Assembly: GCA_028871345.1 (NCBI GenBank)
Contig: JAGWNK010000033.1
Span: forward strand, 1 to 46,344
DNA length: 46,344 nucleotides
Reading direction: 5' to 3'
Origin: Alphaproteobacteria bacterium
GTDB lineage: Bacteria; Pseudomonadota; Alphaproteobacteria; Micropepsales; Micropepsaceae
The notes under the pieces are model-generated. The model saw only the letters and a program-made list of their open reading frames with translations. It did no database searches and was not told where the DNA came from. Of the stretch, positions 33,405 to 41,568 are shown piece by piece (positions within the stretch are counted from its first letter, which is position 1; each line of letters opens with the position of its first letter). Both the position numbers and the translations under genes were made by a program.

Positions 33405-33737
33405 CTACATGATCTTCTCGTCGACGAAGGCGCGGCCTTGGCGGTCCTCGATCTCGACGATCCAGTGGTCCGGATCGACGCGGGCCTGCCTGGCGAAATA
33501 GGCGGCGGCCTTGGCCTCGTCGCAGGATTCCCCCAGCGGGCGCGCCCAGACGCGCTCGCCTTGCCCGGCGGTGACCTGGTTGAGGATGGTGCAGGTGCCG
33601 TCGAGGCGCGACACCTTGAGGAACACGGCGCCCGCTTCCTCGGACCCCTTGCGAGCGACATAGGCTTGCGCGCCGGCGACTTCCGCGCGGCGGATCAGGG
33701 CGCGGACGAAGATCCCGGATTTGAGGCGGGGAGGCAT
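33405..33737 (-). CDS. DUF1491 protein
   Basis: 110 residues. PPRLKSGIFVRALIRRAEVA, GAVFLKVSRLDGTCTIL and DPDHWIVEIEDRQGR are the DUF1491 pattern, a small cytoplasmic family restricted mainly to Alphaproteobacteria, of unknown role. ATG 33737 is chosen (GTG 33743 is in frame). It begins 56 bp after the stop of the histidine kinase gene on the same strand, so the two may share a transcript. The 157-bp gap to 33247 contains no obvious feature. Confidence 0.85.
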   Translation of the reverse strand: MPPRLKSGIFVRALIRRAEVAGAQAYVARKGSEEAGAVFLKVSRLDGTCTILNQVTAGQGERVWARPLGESCDEAKAAAYFARQARVDPDHWIVEIEDRQGRAFVDEKIM

Positions 33738-33793
33738 GGTCACTTCTAGCGCACTGCCGGCCGGGACCGAAATAGGTTCGTCCCGGGCGGATG

Positions 33794-35512
33794 TTACGCC
33801 GCTTCGCCGCGGAAGGGCATGATGGGGGAACCGTCGGGCGCCATGCGCTGTCCGTTCTCGCCCACCGCCGCGAACGGCAAGAGCACGCGCACCGCCGTGC
33901 CTTCGCCCAGCGTCGACTCCAGCACCGCCTCGCCGCCATGCATGGCAGCCAGCGACTTGACCAGCGCCAAACCGAGGCCGGTGCCCTCCTTAGAGCGAAC
34001 ATGCTCGCCCTCCACCTGCTCGAAGGGCTTGCCCAGGCGGTCGAGGTCCTTCTTCGAGATGCCGACGCCCGAATCCAGCACGGCGACTTCCACGCCGCGC
34101 TCGTCGAGGCCGGCGCGGATGCACACCTCGCCGCCGCGCGGCGTGAACTTGACGCCGTTCGACAGCAGGTTGACCAGGATCTGCTTCACGGCCCGCTTGT
34201 CGGCGAAGATCTTCTGCACGTTGGTCGCGATCTGCGTCTTGAGCGCCACGCCGGCACGCTCGGCCGGAAGCTTGACGAAGCGCACCGCCGCCTCGGCGAC
34301 CGGCAGGAGATCGAACACTTCCTCCGACAGCTCGAACTTGCCCGCCTCGATCTTCGACATGTCGAGCACGCCGTTGATCAGTTCGAGCAGGTGGTTGCCG
34401 GACTCGTGGATCAGCCGCGAATATTCGGTGTAGCGCGGGCCGCCCAGCGGGCCGAACATCTCGTGCGCCATCACCTCCGAGAAGCCGATGATGGCGTTGA
34501 GCGGCGTGCGCAATTCGTGGCTCATATTGGCGAGGAAGCGCGACTTGGCGCGGTTGGCCTGCTCGGCGAGATCGCGCGCCTCGATCAGTTCGCGCTCGTG
34601 CGCCTTGCGTTCGCTGATGTCGCGCGTCACGGCCACGATGTCGGAGGTCTCGCCCGCCCTGGGCACCGGGCGGCAGCGGATCTCGGCCCAGACATGCGAG
34701 CCGTCGGCGCGCTTGAGCCTGACCTCGGCCGCGGCGGGACGGCCGAAATAGCTGGCATCCATCAGCGCCGCCTGCATCGCCTTCAGGTCGTCGGCGTGCA
34801 CCAGCGCCGACGGCGCGATGCCGAGCAGATCCTCAGGCTCCTTGCCCAGCAAGATGCGGCTGGCGGGACTGGCGAAGCGGATCCGCCCGTCGGAGCTGTG
34901 TCGGGTGATGAGATCCATGGCGTTGTCGGCAAGGAACCGATACATGGCCGCCCCTTCGGCGGCCGCCTGGTCGGCGGCGCGCTGGCGGTCCTGCGCCGCG
35001 GCGGCCACCAGCGCCGCCTGCACGATGGCGATGAAGATCGATACCGCATAGAGCTGCCAGGCCGGCATCGGCAGACGCGAGGCGGGCAGCGCGCCCGCCC
35101 ATTCCACCGCCGCCACCGCGAACAGCGCGAGCGACGCGGCGGCGGCCGCACGCATGACGGCGGGACGGTCGCCCGCCAGGGCCGCTTCGGCGGGCACCAG
35201 GGCGAACCACACCACGAGCGGCGACAGGACGCCGCCCGTCAGCGCCGCGAGATAGCCGATCAGCACGGCGAGGGAGGCCAACGCCGCCTGTTCCAGAAGC
35301 GCCAAGCGGATGGAAGTGAAGGCCAGGGCCGCCAGCAGCGCCGGCGCCACGAGGCCCGCGATGGCAATCGCCTCGGCCACGTCGGGACGGCCGACGATGC
35401 CAACGAAGGCGACGGCGAGCACGACGCCGACCGCTGACTTGGCCGCCTGCACAGCGGCGAATCGCCGGCGCTGGAAGGTTCCCTCGGCCGCCCTTTTCTT
35501 GTGCATATCCAT
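33794..35512 (-). CDS. Membrane PAS sensor histidine kinase (DivJ/PleC-like layout)
   Basis: 572 residues. Six hydrophobic segments within the first ~175 residues, a coiled segment, one PAS domain (MYRFLADNAMDLITRHSSDG to VTRDISERKAHEREL), then the HisKA dimerisation domain with phospho-acceptor His332 in FLANMSHELRTPLNAIIGF and an HATPase_c domain with N-box LVNLLSNGVKFT, G1 LDSGVGIS and G2 EGTGLGLALVKS. Six-helix + PAS + kinase is the architecture of DivJ, a polar cell-cycle kinase of Caulobacter, but many alphaproteobacterial kinases share it. No response regulator is adjacent. Divergent from the second kinase at 35792. Confidence 0.88.
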   Translation of the reverse strand: MDMHKKRAAEGTFQRRRFAAVQAAKSAVGVVLAVAFVGIVGRPDVAEAIAIAGLVAPALLAALAFTSIRLALLEQAALASLAVLIGYLAALTGGVLSPLVVWFALVPAEAALAGDRPAVMRAAAAASLALFAVAAVEWAGALPASRLPMPAWQLYAVSIFIAIVQAALVAAAAQDRQRAADQAAAEGAAMYRFLADNAMDLITRHSSDGRIRFASPASRILLGKEPEDLLGIAPSALVHADDLKAMQAALMDASYFGRPAAAEVRLKRADGSHVWAEIRCRPVPRAGETSDIVAVTRDISERKAHERELIEARDLAEQANRAKSRFLANMSHELRTPLNAIIGFSEVMAHEMFGPLGGPRYTEYSRLIHESGNHLLELINGVLDMSKIEAGKFELSEEVFDLLPVAEAAVRFVKLPAERAGVALKTQIATNVQKIFADKRAVKQILVNLLSNGVKFTPRGGEVCIRAGLDERGVEVAVLDSGVGISKKDLDRLGKPFEQVEGEHVRSKEGTGLGLALVKSLAAMHGGEAVLESTLGEGTAVRVLLPFAAVGENGQRMAPDGSPIMPFRGEAA

Positions 35513-35565
35513 TAACCGCAGCCGCCGTAAGGTCTCGCGTGCGGGGCAGTTTCGCCCCTATCTGC

Positions 35566-35580
35566 TTAACGAACTTTGAA
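35566..35580. promoter_or_regulatory. Near-match CtrA-type box between divergent kinases
   Basis: TTAACGAACTTTGAA: correct spacing with one mismatch in the second half (TGAA). It lies in the 279-bp divergent intergenic region, which also holds GTAACC words (35671-35696) but no gene. Confidence 0.25.
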
Positions 35581-35791
35581 TCGCGGGCGGAATTGGTAGT
35601 TAATTCACAAGGATTGGGGCCGCCGCGATTTACCTCTTGATAACGATGGTGGCGCGATTCGCGGCGCCGTGTAACCTTCGCCGCGCCGCGTAACCATTGT
35701 GAAAGCGCGGTGCGCGAGATTGGCGGGCGACGGTAGGGGAACCCGCAACGTGAACGCAGCCAAACGGAGGCCTGACCTCGGCGAGGCGGTG

Positions 35792-37342
35792 ATGCCGTCC
35801 GTTGTGGAAGCGCTGGATTCCCTGCGCGTCGCCATCACCGTCTTCGATTCGCAGGAGCGGCTGAGCTTCGCCAATCAGCACATCAATTACCTGTTCCGCT
35901 CGCTGCCGCCCCGCGCCGAACTGAGCGGCGGCAGCTACGCCGATCTGCTGCGCCAGGTCCTGGCCGGCGGCGAGATCGCCGCCGCGGAGACGCAGCCGAA
36001 TGCCGACAGCTTCGTCGAGCGCTACCGCGTGCCGTTCCGCAACGCGGAACTGCGCCCCATGACCCTGTCGCTCGCGGACGGCCGCAGCATCGAGATCAAG
36101 ACGCGCCGCACGCCGAGCGGCGGCTGGATCATCCTGTGGAGCGACGTGACGGATGCCCGCCAGGTGCTCGGCCGGCTGCGGAACGCGATCGAGCTGTCCG
36201 CGGATTCCTTCGCCTTCTACGACCGCAACGACGCGCTCGTCCTCTGCAACCAGGACTACGCCAGCGCCCACAGCGCCGACTCGCCGGACCAGCTCGTGGG
36301 CAAGAGCTTTCTCGAGCTGGCGACCATCCTGTCGAAGAACGGCAAGCTCATGACGGTGGACGACGGCTGGCTCGAGCGACGCATCGCCGTGCACCGGCAG
36401 CCGGCGGGCGTCATGATGCTCGAGGCGTCGTCAGGCATCAGCTTCCTGCTGCGCGACCGCGCCACGGCGGACGGCGGACGCGCGGTCGTCCTGACCGACG
36501 TCACCGAGCACCGCCGCGTCGAGCAGGCCCTGGTGGAGCAGACGCGCACGCTCGACCGCACCAGACGCGCGCTGGCGCGCACCAAGGCGGAGGCCGAAAA
36601 GCAATCGGACTACCTCGCCGACCTGGTGGTCAAGCTCGACAAGACCAAGGCGGCGGCGGACAGCGCCAAGACCACGCTGCTGCGGACCATGAGCCATGAA
36701 CTGAAGACGCCGCTCAACGCCATCATCGGCTTCTCGGACCTCCTGGTGGCGCTGGCGGACCGCCACACCCCGGCGGACGTGAAGGAGTATGCCGCCCTCA
36801 TCAATCAGGGCGGCAAGAACCTTCTGCGGCTGATCAACGAGATCCTGGACCTGACCAAGATCTCGGCCGGGCGATACGACCTTCGCCGTCAGAGGCTCGA
36901 CGCCGGCGCGGCGCTGAGCCGGGCGAGCGAGGCCTTCGAGACGCTGGCCGGCGATCGCGGCATCACGATCGCATCCGGCGGCGAAGCCGGCCTCATGCTG
37001 AATGCCGATGAAAGCGCGCTGACGACCATGCTCAACAACCTCGTCGAGAACGCCGTGCTGTTCAACGACAAGGGCGGCGAGGTGCGTCTTTCGGCCGTGG
37101 AGAAAGGAACGCATGTGCGCCTGTCGGTCGCCGACAACGGGCCCGGCGTCAGCGCCGACGACCTGGAGCGCATCCTGCTGCCGTTCGAGCAGGTCGGACG
37201 CGGCACCAGCGAGCACACCCAGGGTACCGGCCTCGGCCTGACGCTCGTCAAGGCGCTGGCCGAGCTGCACGGCGGAAGCCTCGTGGTCGAGAGCAACCCC
37301 GGCAGCGGGTTCACCGCCCACCTCGATCTGCCGGCGGCCTGA
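35792..37342 (+). CDS. Soluble PAS-domain sensor histidine kinase
   Basis: 516 residues, no membrane segment. Two PAS-like domains in tandem (LDSLRVAITVFDSQERLSFA and NAIELSADSFAFYDRNDALV), a coiled coil (VEQALVEQTRTLDRTRRALA), then the HisKA domain with His302 in MSHELKTPLNAIIGFSDLL and an HATPase_c domain with LNNLVENAVLFND, DNGPGVS and TGLGLTLVKAL. Cytoplasmic kinase that probably senses redox, oxygen or a metabolite through PAS; ligand unknown. ATG 35792 follows GAGG by 5 nt; GTG 35750 is the alternative. Divergent from the membrane kinase at 33794; no cognate regulator nearby. Confidence 0.85.
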   Translation: MPSVVEALDSLRVAITVFDSQERLSFANQHINYLFRSLPPRAELSGGSYADLLRQVLAGGEIAAAETQPNADSFVERYRVPFRNAELRPMTLSLADGRSIEIKTRRTPSGGWIILWSDVTDARQVLGRLRNAIELSADSFAFYDRNDALVLCNQDYASAHSADSPDQLVGKSFLELATILSKNGKLMTVDDGWLERRIAVHRQPAGVMMLEASSGISFLLRDRATADGGRAVVLTDVTEHRRVEQALVEQTRTLDRTRRALARTKAEAEKQSDYLADLVVKLDKTKAAADSAKTTLLRTMSHELKTPLNAIIGFSDLLVALADRHTPADVKEYAALINQGGKNLLRLINEILDLTKISAGRYDLRRQRLDAGAALSRASEAFETLAGDRGITIASGGEAGLMLNADESALTTMLNNLVENAVLFNDKGGEVRLSAVEKGTHVRLSVADNGPGVSADDLERILLPFEQVGRGTSEHTQGTGLGLTLVKALAELHGGSLVVESNPGSGFTAHLDLPAA

Positions 37343-37624
37343 GCCGCAGACGCAGACCGCTTGCCGCCGCAGCGGCGAACATGGTTTCCGCCGCTTAATC
37401 ATGCCTCGTTCGCATTCGTCTCAAATTTGAATCAACGACGTGTCAACAGTTCGCGTAATTTGAGTTTTTCTTGAATCGAGACGCAACGATCCGCGCAACG
37501 CCGCGTTTTGCCTGACGCTCGAAAGGCGGGCTGTTAACCGCGACGTATCAAACTTTACCGATTCCTTTCAGGCAGCGGCAAAGTCCCGCCTCTAGACTGC
37601 ATGCGTGCGTCGAGAGGTTTGCTC

Positions 37625-37915
37625 ATGATCTTGCGGGCCGCCTTCTGGATCAGCGTCGTCGCGGTGTTCATTCCGCGCGAGCCTGATCTCGGCTTCGGCC
37701 CGCCCGGAGCCAGCGCGTTTCCGGGAGCGCCCACCGCCAACCCCCCAATGGTGTGTGGCGCCCATGAGTCCTCTTGCCCGACCGCACTGAACTTGGCCGT
37801 TGACCTTCGCAACACGATCCTCGCGAACCTCGATCGGGTGAAGGCCGAACTCAACGAGCAATCGGATACGGCGTCCAGAAGGAGGGATATCGCCGATTAC
37901 ATGTCCAAGTTCTGA
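37625..37915 (+). CDS. Small membrane-anchored protein, DUF5330-like
   Basis: 96 residues. One N-terminal helix (ILRAAFWISVVAVFIPREP), a Gly/Pro linker, two Cys (MVCGAHESSC), then a helix PTALNLAVDLRNTILANLDR. This resembles DUF5330-type small proteins of Rhizobiales (R.AFW...V...P start, paired Cys, helix), an impression only. ATG 37625 follows GAGAGG. Its 3' end overlaps the 3' end of the convergent DUF6456 gene by 19 bp. The 282-bp stretch 37343-37624 shows no gene and probably contains its promoter. Confidence 0.6.
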   Translation: MILRAAFWISVVAVFIPREPDLGFGPPGASAFPGAPTANPPMVCGAHESSCPTALNLAVDLRNTILANLDRVKAELNEQSDTASRRRDIADYMSKF

Positions 37916-38724
37916 CGACCGTTCTGGTCTGGAGGGGGCCGCCCCCTGCCCCCTCCGTCTTGTTCTCCATCCTGCAGCGACCACGAGCGCATCCGCGCAC
38001 GGGACCTCGCCGTCATGCCGTAATGGGCGGCAAGGCGGCCGAGCGCCAGGCGAAGGACCACTTTCGCGGAGGCGCGCGGCCAGCCGCGCACCCGCTCGCA
38101 GGCCTCGAGCCCGCGCAGATCGCAGCAGACATCGAACAGCAGCTCCGCAAGCCCGGGACCGATGGCGCGCATGGCCTGGGCGAAGCGCTGCTTGGCCGCC
38201 AGAACGGTGTCGGGAAGCAGCGCCTGCGACCTGGGCAGGTGGCGTCCGGCCAGCGGCATGCTCCAGTCGACGCCCAGGCGCGGCGACAGCCGGCCGATCG
38301 TGAAATCGCGGCGCAGCTTTTCGCCCGCTTCGCATTCCAGGGCGCTGATCTGGCCGCGGTGGCGCAACCAGGCAAGCGGCGATTCCGCGACATTGCACAC
38401 CACATGGTGCTCGCGCCCGTCGGCGTCGCGCACCAGGCGCGTGCGCAGCACCTGATGCTGGACCGCGCAGGCATCGCCGCCCGCCCGCGCCAGGAAGGCG
38501 GTGCCGGCCGCGGTCACGGCAAATCCGCCCGCCTCCTCGGCGATCCAGCCCCGCTTGACGAGCGCGGCGACCAGCGCCGGCTCGAGGCGGATCCGGCGGC
38601 TGCGCCCGCGGCCCACAAGGCAGGTCCCCCCGTCCGTGCCGCGCAGGATGCGTCCACCCGACAGGAGCTTGCGCAGGATGCGGCGGCCTTCGCGGGCGAT
38701 CTCGGCCTCGGTCGGCGCGCTCAT
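37897..38724 (-). CDS. DUF6456 protein coupled to a DnaA-like protein
   Basis: 275 residues, cytoplasmic, rich in Arg and Leu. An N-terminal winged-helix-like part (RRILRKLLSGGRILRG, ALVAALVKRGWIAEEAGGFA) is followed by VCNVAESPLAWLRHR and the DUF6456 region GEKLRRDFTIGRLSPRLGVD, then LFDVCCDLRGLEACERVRGW and SAKVVLRLALGRLAAHYG. DUF6456 proteins are alphaproteobacterial and uncharacterised; a DNA-binding role is inferred from the N-terminal part. ATG 38724 overlaps the stop of the preceding gene (ATGA), with a ribosome-binding site GGAGGCTGGC inside that gene. The pair is co-translated. Confidence 0.85.
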   Translation of the reverse strand: MSAPTEAEIAREGRRILRKLLSGGRILRGTDGGTCLVGRGRSRRIRLEPALVAALVKRGWIAEEAGGFAVTAAGTAFLARAGGDACAVQHQVLRTRLVRDADGREHHVVCNVAESPLAWLRHRGQISALECEAGEKLRRDFTIGRLSPRLGVDWSMPLAGRHLPRSQALLPDTVLAAKQRFAQAMRAIGPGLAELLFDVCCDLRGLEACERVRGWPRASAKVVLRLALGRLAAHYGMTARSRARMRSWSLQDGEQDGGGRGRPPPDQNGRQNLDM

Positions 38725-39053
38725 GCCAGCCTCCCGTCGCGCCGCAGCATGGCCTCGAGCCAGCGCAACGTGCGGTCGAGGTCGGGATCGGCACGCTGGC
38801 GTTCGACGATGCGGATGGCGCGGGCGACGGTGGTGGGGTCGCGGCCGAAGGCACAAGCCACCTGGTGGAGGGTCATGCGATAGACCGCATGACAGAGATA
38901 CATCGCCATCTGCCGGGCGAAAGCGGCCTTGGTGCCGCCCCGCGCCGGCGCGCAAAGCTGGTTCTGCGGCACGCCCGTGGCTTGCGCCACCACGCCTTGC
39001 GCCCGCAAGGCCCGTTGGCGCACGCGGGCCCATGTCACCGCCAGACTTTCCAT
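38721..39053 (-). CDS. DnaA domain IV-only DNA-binding protein
   Basis: 110 residues. RQMAMYLCHAVYRMTLHQVA and CAFGRDPTTVARAIRIVE match the DnaA C-terminal domain (RQIAMYL...GGRDHTTVIHA...IE), which reads the DnaA box. The AAA+ ATPase and domains I-II of DnaA are absent, so it cannot initiate replication itself. The base-contacting His of the RDHTTV motif is Pro here, so a different DNA target is plausible. ATG 39053 follows GGGAGGCTGTC; ATG 39068 is in frame. Translationally coupled to DUF6456. A CCTATAT/ATATAGG repeat lies about 40 bp upstream (39094-39114). Confidence 0.8.
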   Translation of the reverse strand: MESLAVTWARVRQRALRAQGVVAQATGVPQNQLCAPARGGTKAAFARQMAMYLCHAVYRMTLHQVACAFGRDPTTVARAIRIVERQRADPDLDRTLRWLEAMLRRDGRLA

Positions 39054-39093
39054 GACAGCCTCCCTCATTGACCGATGAGGAAGACCTTTATCC

Positions 39094-39114
39094 TATATTC
39101 TGAATATATAGGAG
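39094..39114 (-). promoter_or_regulatory. AT-rich inverted repeat upstream of the DnaA-like gene
   Basis: CCTATAT-N7-ATATAGG with an inner ATTCTGAAT palindrome, in the only AT-rich stretch of this intergenic region, about 40 bp before ATG 39053. May be a promoter or operator, possibly bound by the DnaA-like protein. Bases 39115-39273 show no gene. Confidence 0.4.
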
Positions 39115-39273
39115 AAAAAACCGTCGCGTAACCCGGACAGCGTGAAAACTCATGTCATAACAGTTCGTTAGTTTATAGGAAATATTGCCGCACCACGCTG
39201 CGGGTAGGACGCCAGAGGCTTGGATAGGAGCGCCTTCGACCTTGGTAGGACTTCGGTCTGATTCGGGCCTCGG

Positions 39274-39492
39274 CTATCGAGACTGGGCGCCCTGCCGCTC
39301 CCGCGTCACATAGGCTCGGGCGAGCCGCTGGCGGCGCTCGGCCAGCGACGCCTCGGCCTGCGCCAGCCCCAGCCTGACGCTGCGGGCCCGCCGGCCGCGG
39401 CGGCGCAGTTCCTGGAGCACGCAGCCTTGGCGCTCGACGAGCATCTCGCCCTCCTGCACCTGCCGCACCAAAATCGCCAGTTCGTCGTCCAT
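39274..39492 (-). CDS. Small coiled-coil protein, hypothetical
   Basis: 72 residues, cytoplasmic, highly charged: LAILVRQVQEGEMLVERQGC, then LQELRRRGRRARSVRLGLAQ and AEASLAERRQRLARAY, an Arg/Glu-rich helix that should form a coiled coil. ATG 39492 follows GGAGGCCGGCG, a good ribosome-binding site. It lies 122 bp after the bactofilin gene in the same direction. No family recognised; possibly an accessory protein of the bactofilin filament, a guess from position. Confidence 0.55.
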   Translation of the reverse strand: MDDELAILVRQVQEGEMLVERQGCVLQELRRRGRRARSVRLGLAQAEASLAERRQRLARAYVTRERQGAQSR

Positions 39493-39614
39493 CGCCGGCC
39501 TCCACCGAAAGAACGCGCCAAACGGCGAATTTCTCCCGGAATGCGCGGCCGCCGCGGCAGACCCGCGACGGCGTTCGGCATGGGACGGGCGGTCCTGGCT
39601 GGCGGCGGGAGCCG

Positions 39615-40130
39615 TCAGGCCTTGTCGGGCGCGGCCGGCTTGTGCAGCGGCTGGACGTTGTTCGACGTCTTGCCGTATTCCGGCTTGCAGTGGCCGTTGA
39701 TGTAGGCGCCGGAGTCGATGCGGATGTCGTTGTGCACGACGTCGCCCGACATGTGCGCGGTCGCGGTCAGCACGACCTTGCGGGCCTCGATCTTGCCTTC
39801 CACCGAGCCGGCGAGCTCGACTTCGTCGCCATAGACCGTTCCCTTGACCTTGGCGTTGGCGCCGACCTTCACCGTCACGGCGCGCACGTCACCGTCGATC
39901 TCGCCTTCGATCTGGATGTCTTCGGTGCTTTCCAGCTGGCCCGTGATCTTCAGCGCCTTGCTGATGACCGAGATGGAAGCCGCCTGGGCCGCCGGCGTAT
40001 AGGCGGGGCGCGGCTGCGCGGGGCGCGGCTCGGCGGCCGCCGCCGCGGCAGGCGTGGAGGGAGGCGTGGCCGTGGAAGGCTTCGCGCCGGTCGGATCGGG
40101 TGCCTTGTCGCTTCTTGTAAACATTGTCAT
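39615..40130 (-). CDS. Bactofilin with Pro/Ala-rich N-terminal tail
   Basis: 171 residues. N-terminal disordered tail rich in Pro, Ala and Thr (PDPTGAKPSTATPPS, RPAQPRPAYTP), then the bactofilin beta-helix core: ISVISKALKITGQLESTEDI, IEGEIDGDVRAVTVKVG, VKGTVYGDEVELAGSVEGKI and ARKVVLTATAHMSGDVVHND. Each turn carries the G-x-V/I-x-G pattern. Bactofilins are nucleotide-free cytoskeletal polymers that recruit cell-wall or chromosome-partition proteins to membrane sites. ATG 40130 shares one base with the stop of the upstream bactofilin (TGATG). The C-terminus ends in a Lys-rich tail. Confidence 0.9.
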   Translation of the reverse strand: MTMFTRSDKAPDPTGAKPSTATPPSTPAAAAAAEPRPAQPRPAYTPAAQAASISVISKALKITGQLESTEDIQIEGEIDGDVRAVTVKVGANAKVKGTVYGDEVELAGSVEGKIEARKVVLTATAHMSGDVVHNDIRIDSGAYINGHCKPEYGKTSNNVQPLHKPAAPDKA

Positions 40131-40528
40131 CAGCGTATCTCCGGGAGTCGTTCGAGGGTTTCGAAGTAGTTGAGGGGACGCCACGGCATGCGTCCGTCGA
40201 TGCGGGCGCCCTTGTCCACCGTGATGGTGTTGTGGAAGACGCGCCCGTTGATGTCCGCCGTGCTTTCGACTGTCACATGGAGGGCGAAGACCCGCCCGGT
40301 CAGGCGGCCTCCGATACAGACGTCCCGTGCGACAACATCGCCTTCGATGCAGCCGCCCGTCCCGAGCACGACGCGTTCCGCGTTGATCCTGCCCGAAACC
40401 GTTCCGTGTACGTGCAATTCGCCTTCGATTTCCAAGAGGCCAGTCACCTTCAGCGCCCGCCCCACCTGCGAAAGCGGCAACGGCTCGATTTCAGCCGGCT
40501 TCTTGGCAACGCGGGACAGAGCGAACAT
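40130..40528 (-). CDS. Short bactofilin, translationally coupled partner
   Basis: 132 residues, a bactofilin core with a brief N-terminal extension (ALSRVAKKPAEIEPLPLSQV): LKVTGLLEIEGELHVHGTVS, GRINAERVVLGTGGCIEGDV, RDVCIGGRLTGRVFALHV and INGRVFHNTITVDKGARIDG. Regular G-x-V-x-G turns indicate the right-handed beta-helix. Lacks the long disordered tail of its downstream partner, so the two probably co-polymerise with different binding surfaces. ATG 40528 follows AGGAGTGGC. Stop TGA overlaps the next ATG (TGATG). Confidence 0.88.
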   Translation of the reverse strand: MFALSRVAKKPAEIEPLPLSQVGRALKVTGLLEIEGELHVHGTVSGRINAERVVLGTGGCIEGDVVARDVCIGGRLTGRVFALHVTVESTADINGRVFHNTITVDKGARIDGRMPWRPLNYFETLERLPEIR

Positions 40529-40683
40529 GCCACTCCTGCTGCAATTTCCCCCGCCGCGGCGATCATGGCGTAGATCGCGCTCCTGCCGCAAGGACGTTAG
40601 CATCTGTTCATGAAGGATTTTCCGGATTACAGCGGTGTGACCGGCGCTTTCGTCGCCGCAGCCGACCTGATAGGTTCGCCCAC

Positions 40684-41016
40684 ATGACACGAAGGTCACA
40701 TATCGCCGTCGTCACACTTGCCGCCCTGGCGCTCGCCGGCTGCGGCATCGTCTTTCCCAGCGCGCGCGAGCGCGCCGCCCGCAACAATCCGAATTTCCAG
40801 AGCGGCTATACGGACGGCTGCGCTTCGGCCAACCAGCAGGGCGCCAATTACCGCAAAGACGCGGTGCGCGACGACGTGCTCTACAAGACGGACAAGGCCT
40901 ATCGGTCGGGTTGGGGCAGCGGCTTCTACAATTGCCGCAACAATGTCACGCGCGCACCGACGACCCCGGGCGCGGGCCCGATCCCCGACAACAGTCCCGG
41001 CGGCCAGCCGTATTGA
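40684..41016 (+). CDS. Lipoprotein of unknown function
   Basis: 110 residues with lipobox LALAGC (Cys about residue 20). Mature part: NPNFQSGYTDGCASANQQGA, YRKDAVRDDVLYKTDKAYRS and GWGSGFYNCR, ending in a Pro/Gly-rich tail. The Gly-Tyr-x-x-Gly-Cys and Gly-Trp-x-x-Gly-Phe pattern with paired Cys is common to small alphaproteobacterial lipoproteins of unknown role. Probably outer-membrane anchored. Start ATG 40684; divergent from the bactofilin pair across 155 bp. Confidence 0.75.
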   Translation: MTRRSHIAVVTLAALALAGCGIVFPSARERAARNNPNFQSGYTDGCASANQQGANYRKDAVRDDVLYKTDKAYRSGWGSGFYNCRNNVTRAPTTPGAGPIPDNSPGGQPY

Positions 41017-41034
41017 CGCTTCTTGGGGGGAGCC

Positions 41035-41277
41035 ATGCGAACACTGATAGCGATTCCCGTCCTGGCGGTGGTGCTGTTCTTCGCCGGGCTGTACGCCGCC
41101 TACGGCCAGGCCGATCCGTGCCGCGCCTTCGCGGTCGAACGCGCGCGGCGATCGGCGATGCCGACCGCGGTGATGGAACCATGGGCACGGCTGGCGACGA
41201 GCCAGATGTCGACGGGCACCTGCGTCAAAGGACTGTTCCGCTCGTGGTTCGATCGGGCGCGCGAAGAGACTAATTAG
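41035..41277 (+). CDS. Small single-pass membrane or secreted protein
   Basis: 80 residues. N-terminal helix (LIAIPVLAVVLFFAGLYAAY) followed by GQADPCRAFAVERARRS and WARLATSQMSTGTCVKGLF with two Cys that could pair. ATG 41035 follows GGGGGGAGCC. 18 bp after the lipoprotein gene, so co-transcribed. No family recognised. Confidence 0.6.
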   Translation: MRTLIAIPVLAVVLFFAGLYAAYGQADPCRAFAVERARRSAMPTAVMEPWARLATSQMSTGTCVKGLFRSWFDRAREETN

Positions 41278-41345
41278 TCCGGCGCCTCTTCGACGCCGTC
41301 GCTTCGGCCGCAGTTCCGGCAGAAACAGGTATTTCCGCTACATTA

Positions 41346-41360
41346 TTAACGGCGCGTTAA
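41346..41360. promoter_or_regulatory. Perfect CtrA-type box (TTAA-N7-TTAA)
   Basis: TTAACGGCGCGTTAA, also nearly palindromic. About 90 bp upstream of a 35-codon reading frame (41449-41556) with a strongly cationic C-terminus. Binding is inferred from the consensus only. Confidence 0.5.
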
Positions 41361-41448
41361 CGAACATCCGTAACGCTCTGTGGGCAGATTGTCGCGCCAC
41401 GTTCACGGAACTATGCTCCGTATACGTTGTGAAAAGGCGAAAACCGCC

Positions 41449-41556
41449 ATGCTCGGATTGCTTGTCAGCACGCGCCATGTCCATGCCGGCCCCCACTGGA
41501 CGCCGACGGCGGGATGGTGGCGGCGGCTGCTGAAGCTGCTGTTCGGCCCGCACTGA
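41449..41556 (+). CDS. Small cationic amphipathic peptide (35 codons), candidate
   Basis: Short reading frame from ATG 41449 (GAAAAGGCG about 10 nt upstream; ATG 41413 is in frame), ending GWWRRLLKLLFGPH. The C-terminal Trp-Trp-Arg-Arg-Leu-Leu-Lys-Leu-Leu-Phe stretch would make an amphipathic, membrane-active helix, and His/Pro residues precede it. A CtrA-type box lies ~90 bp upstream. Too short for confident coding calls; it could be a small membrane-binding regulator, toxin-like peptide or a chance frame. Converges with the DUF4424 gene. Confidence 0.35.
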   Translation: MLGLLVSTRHVHAGPHWTPTAGWWRRLLKLLFGPH

Positions 41557-41568
41557 CCGCAGGCCCGC

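Noticed and set aside
35671..35696. Two GTAACC words as CtrA half-sites
   Set aside because: Spacing does not match TTAA-N7-TTAA and the first T is replaced; too weak to call.
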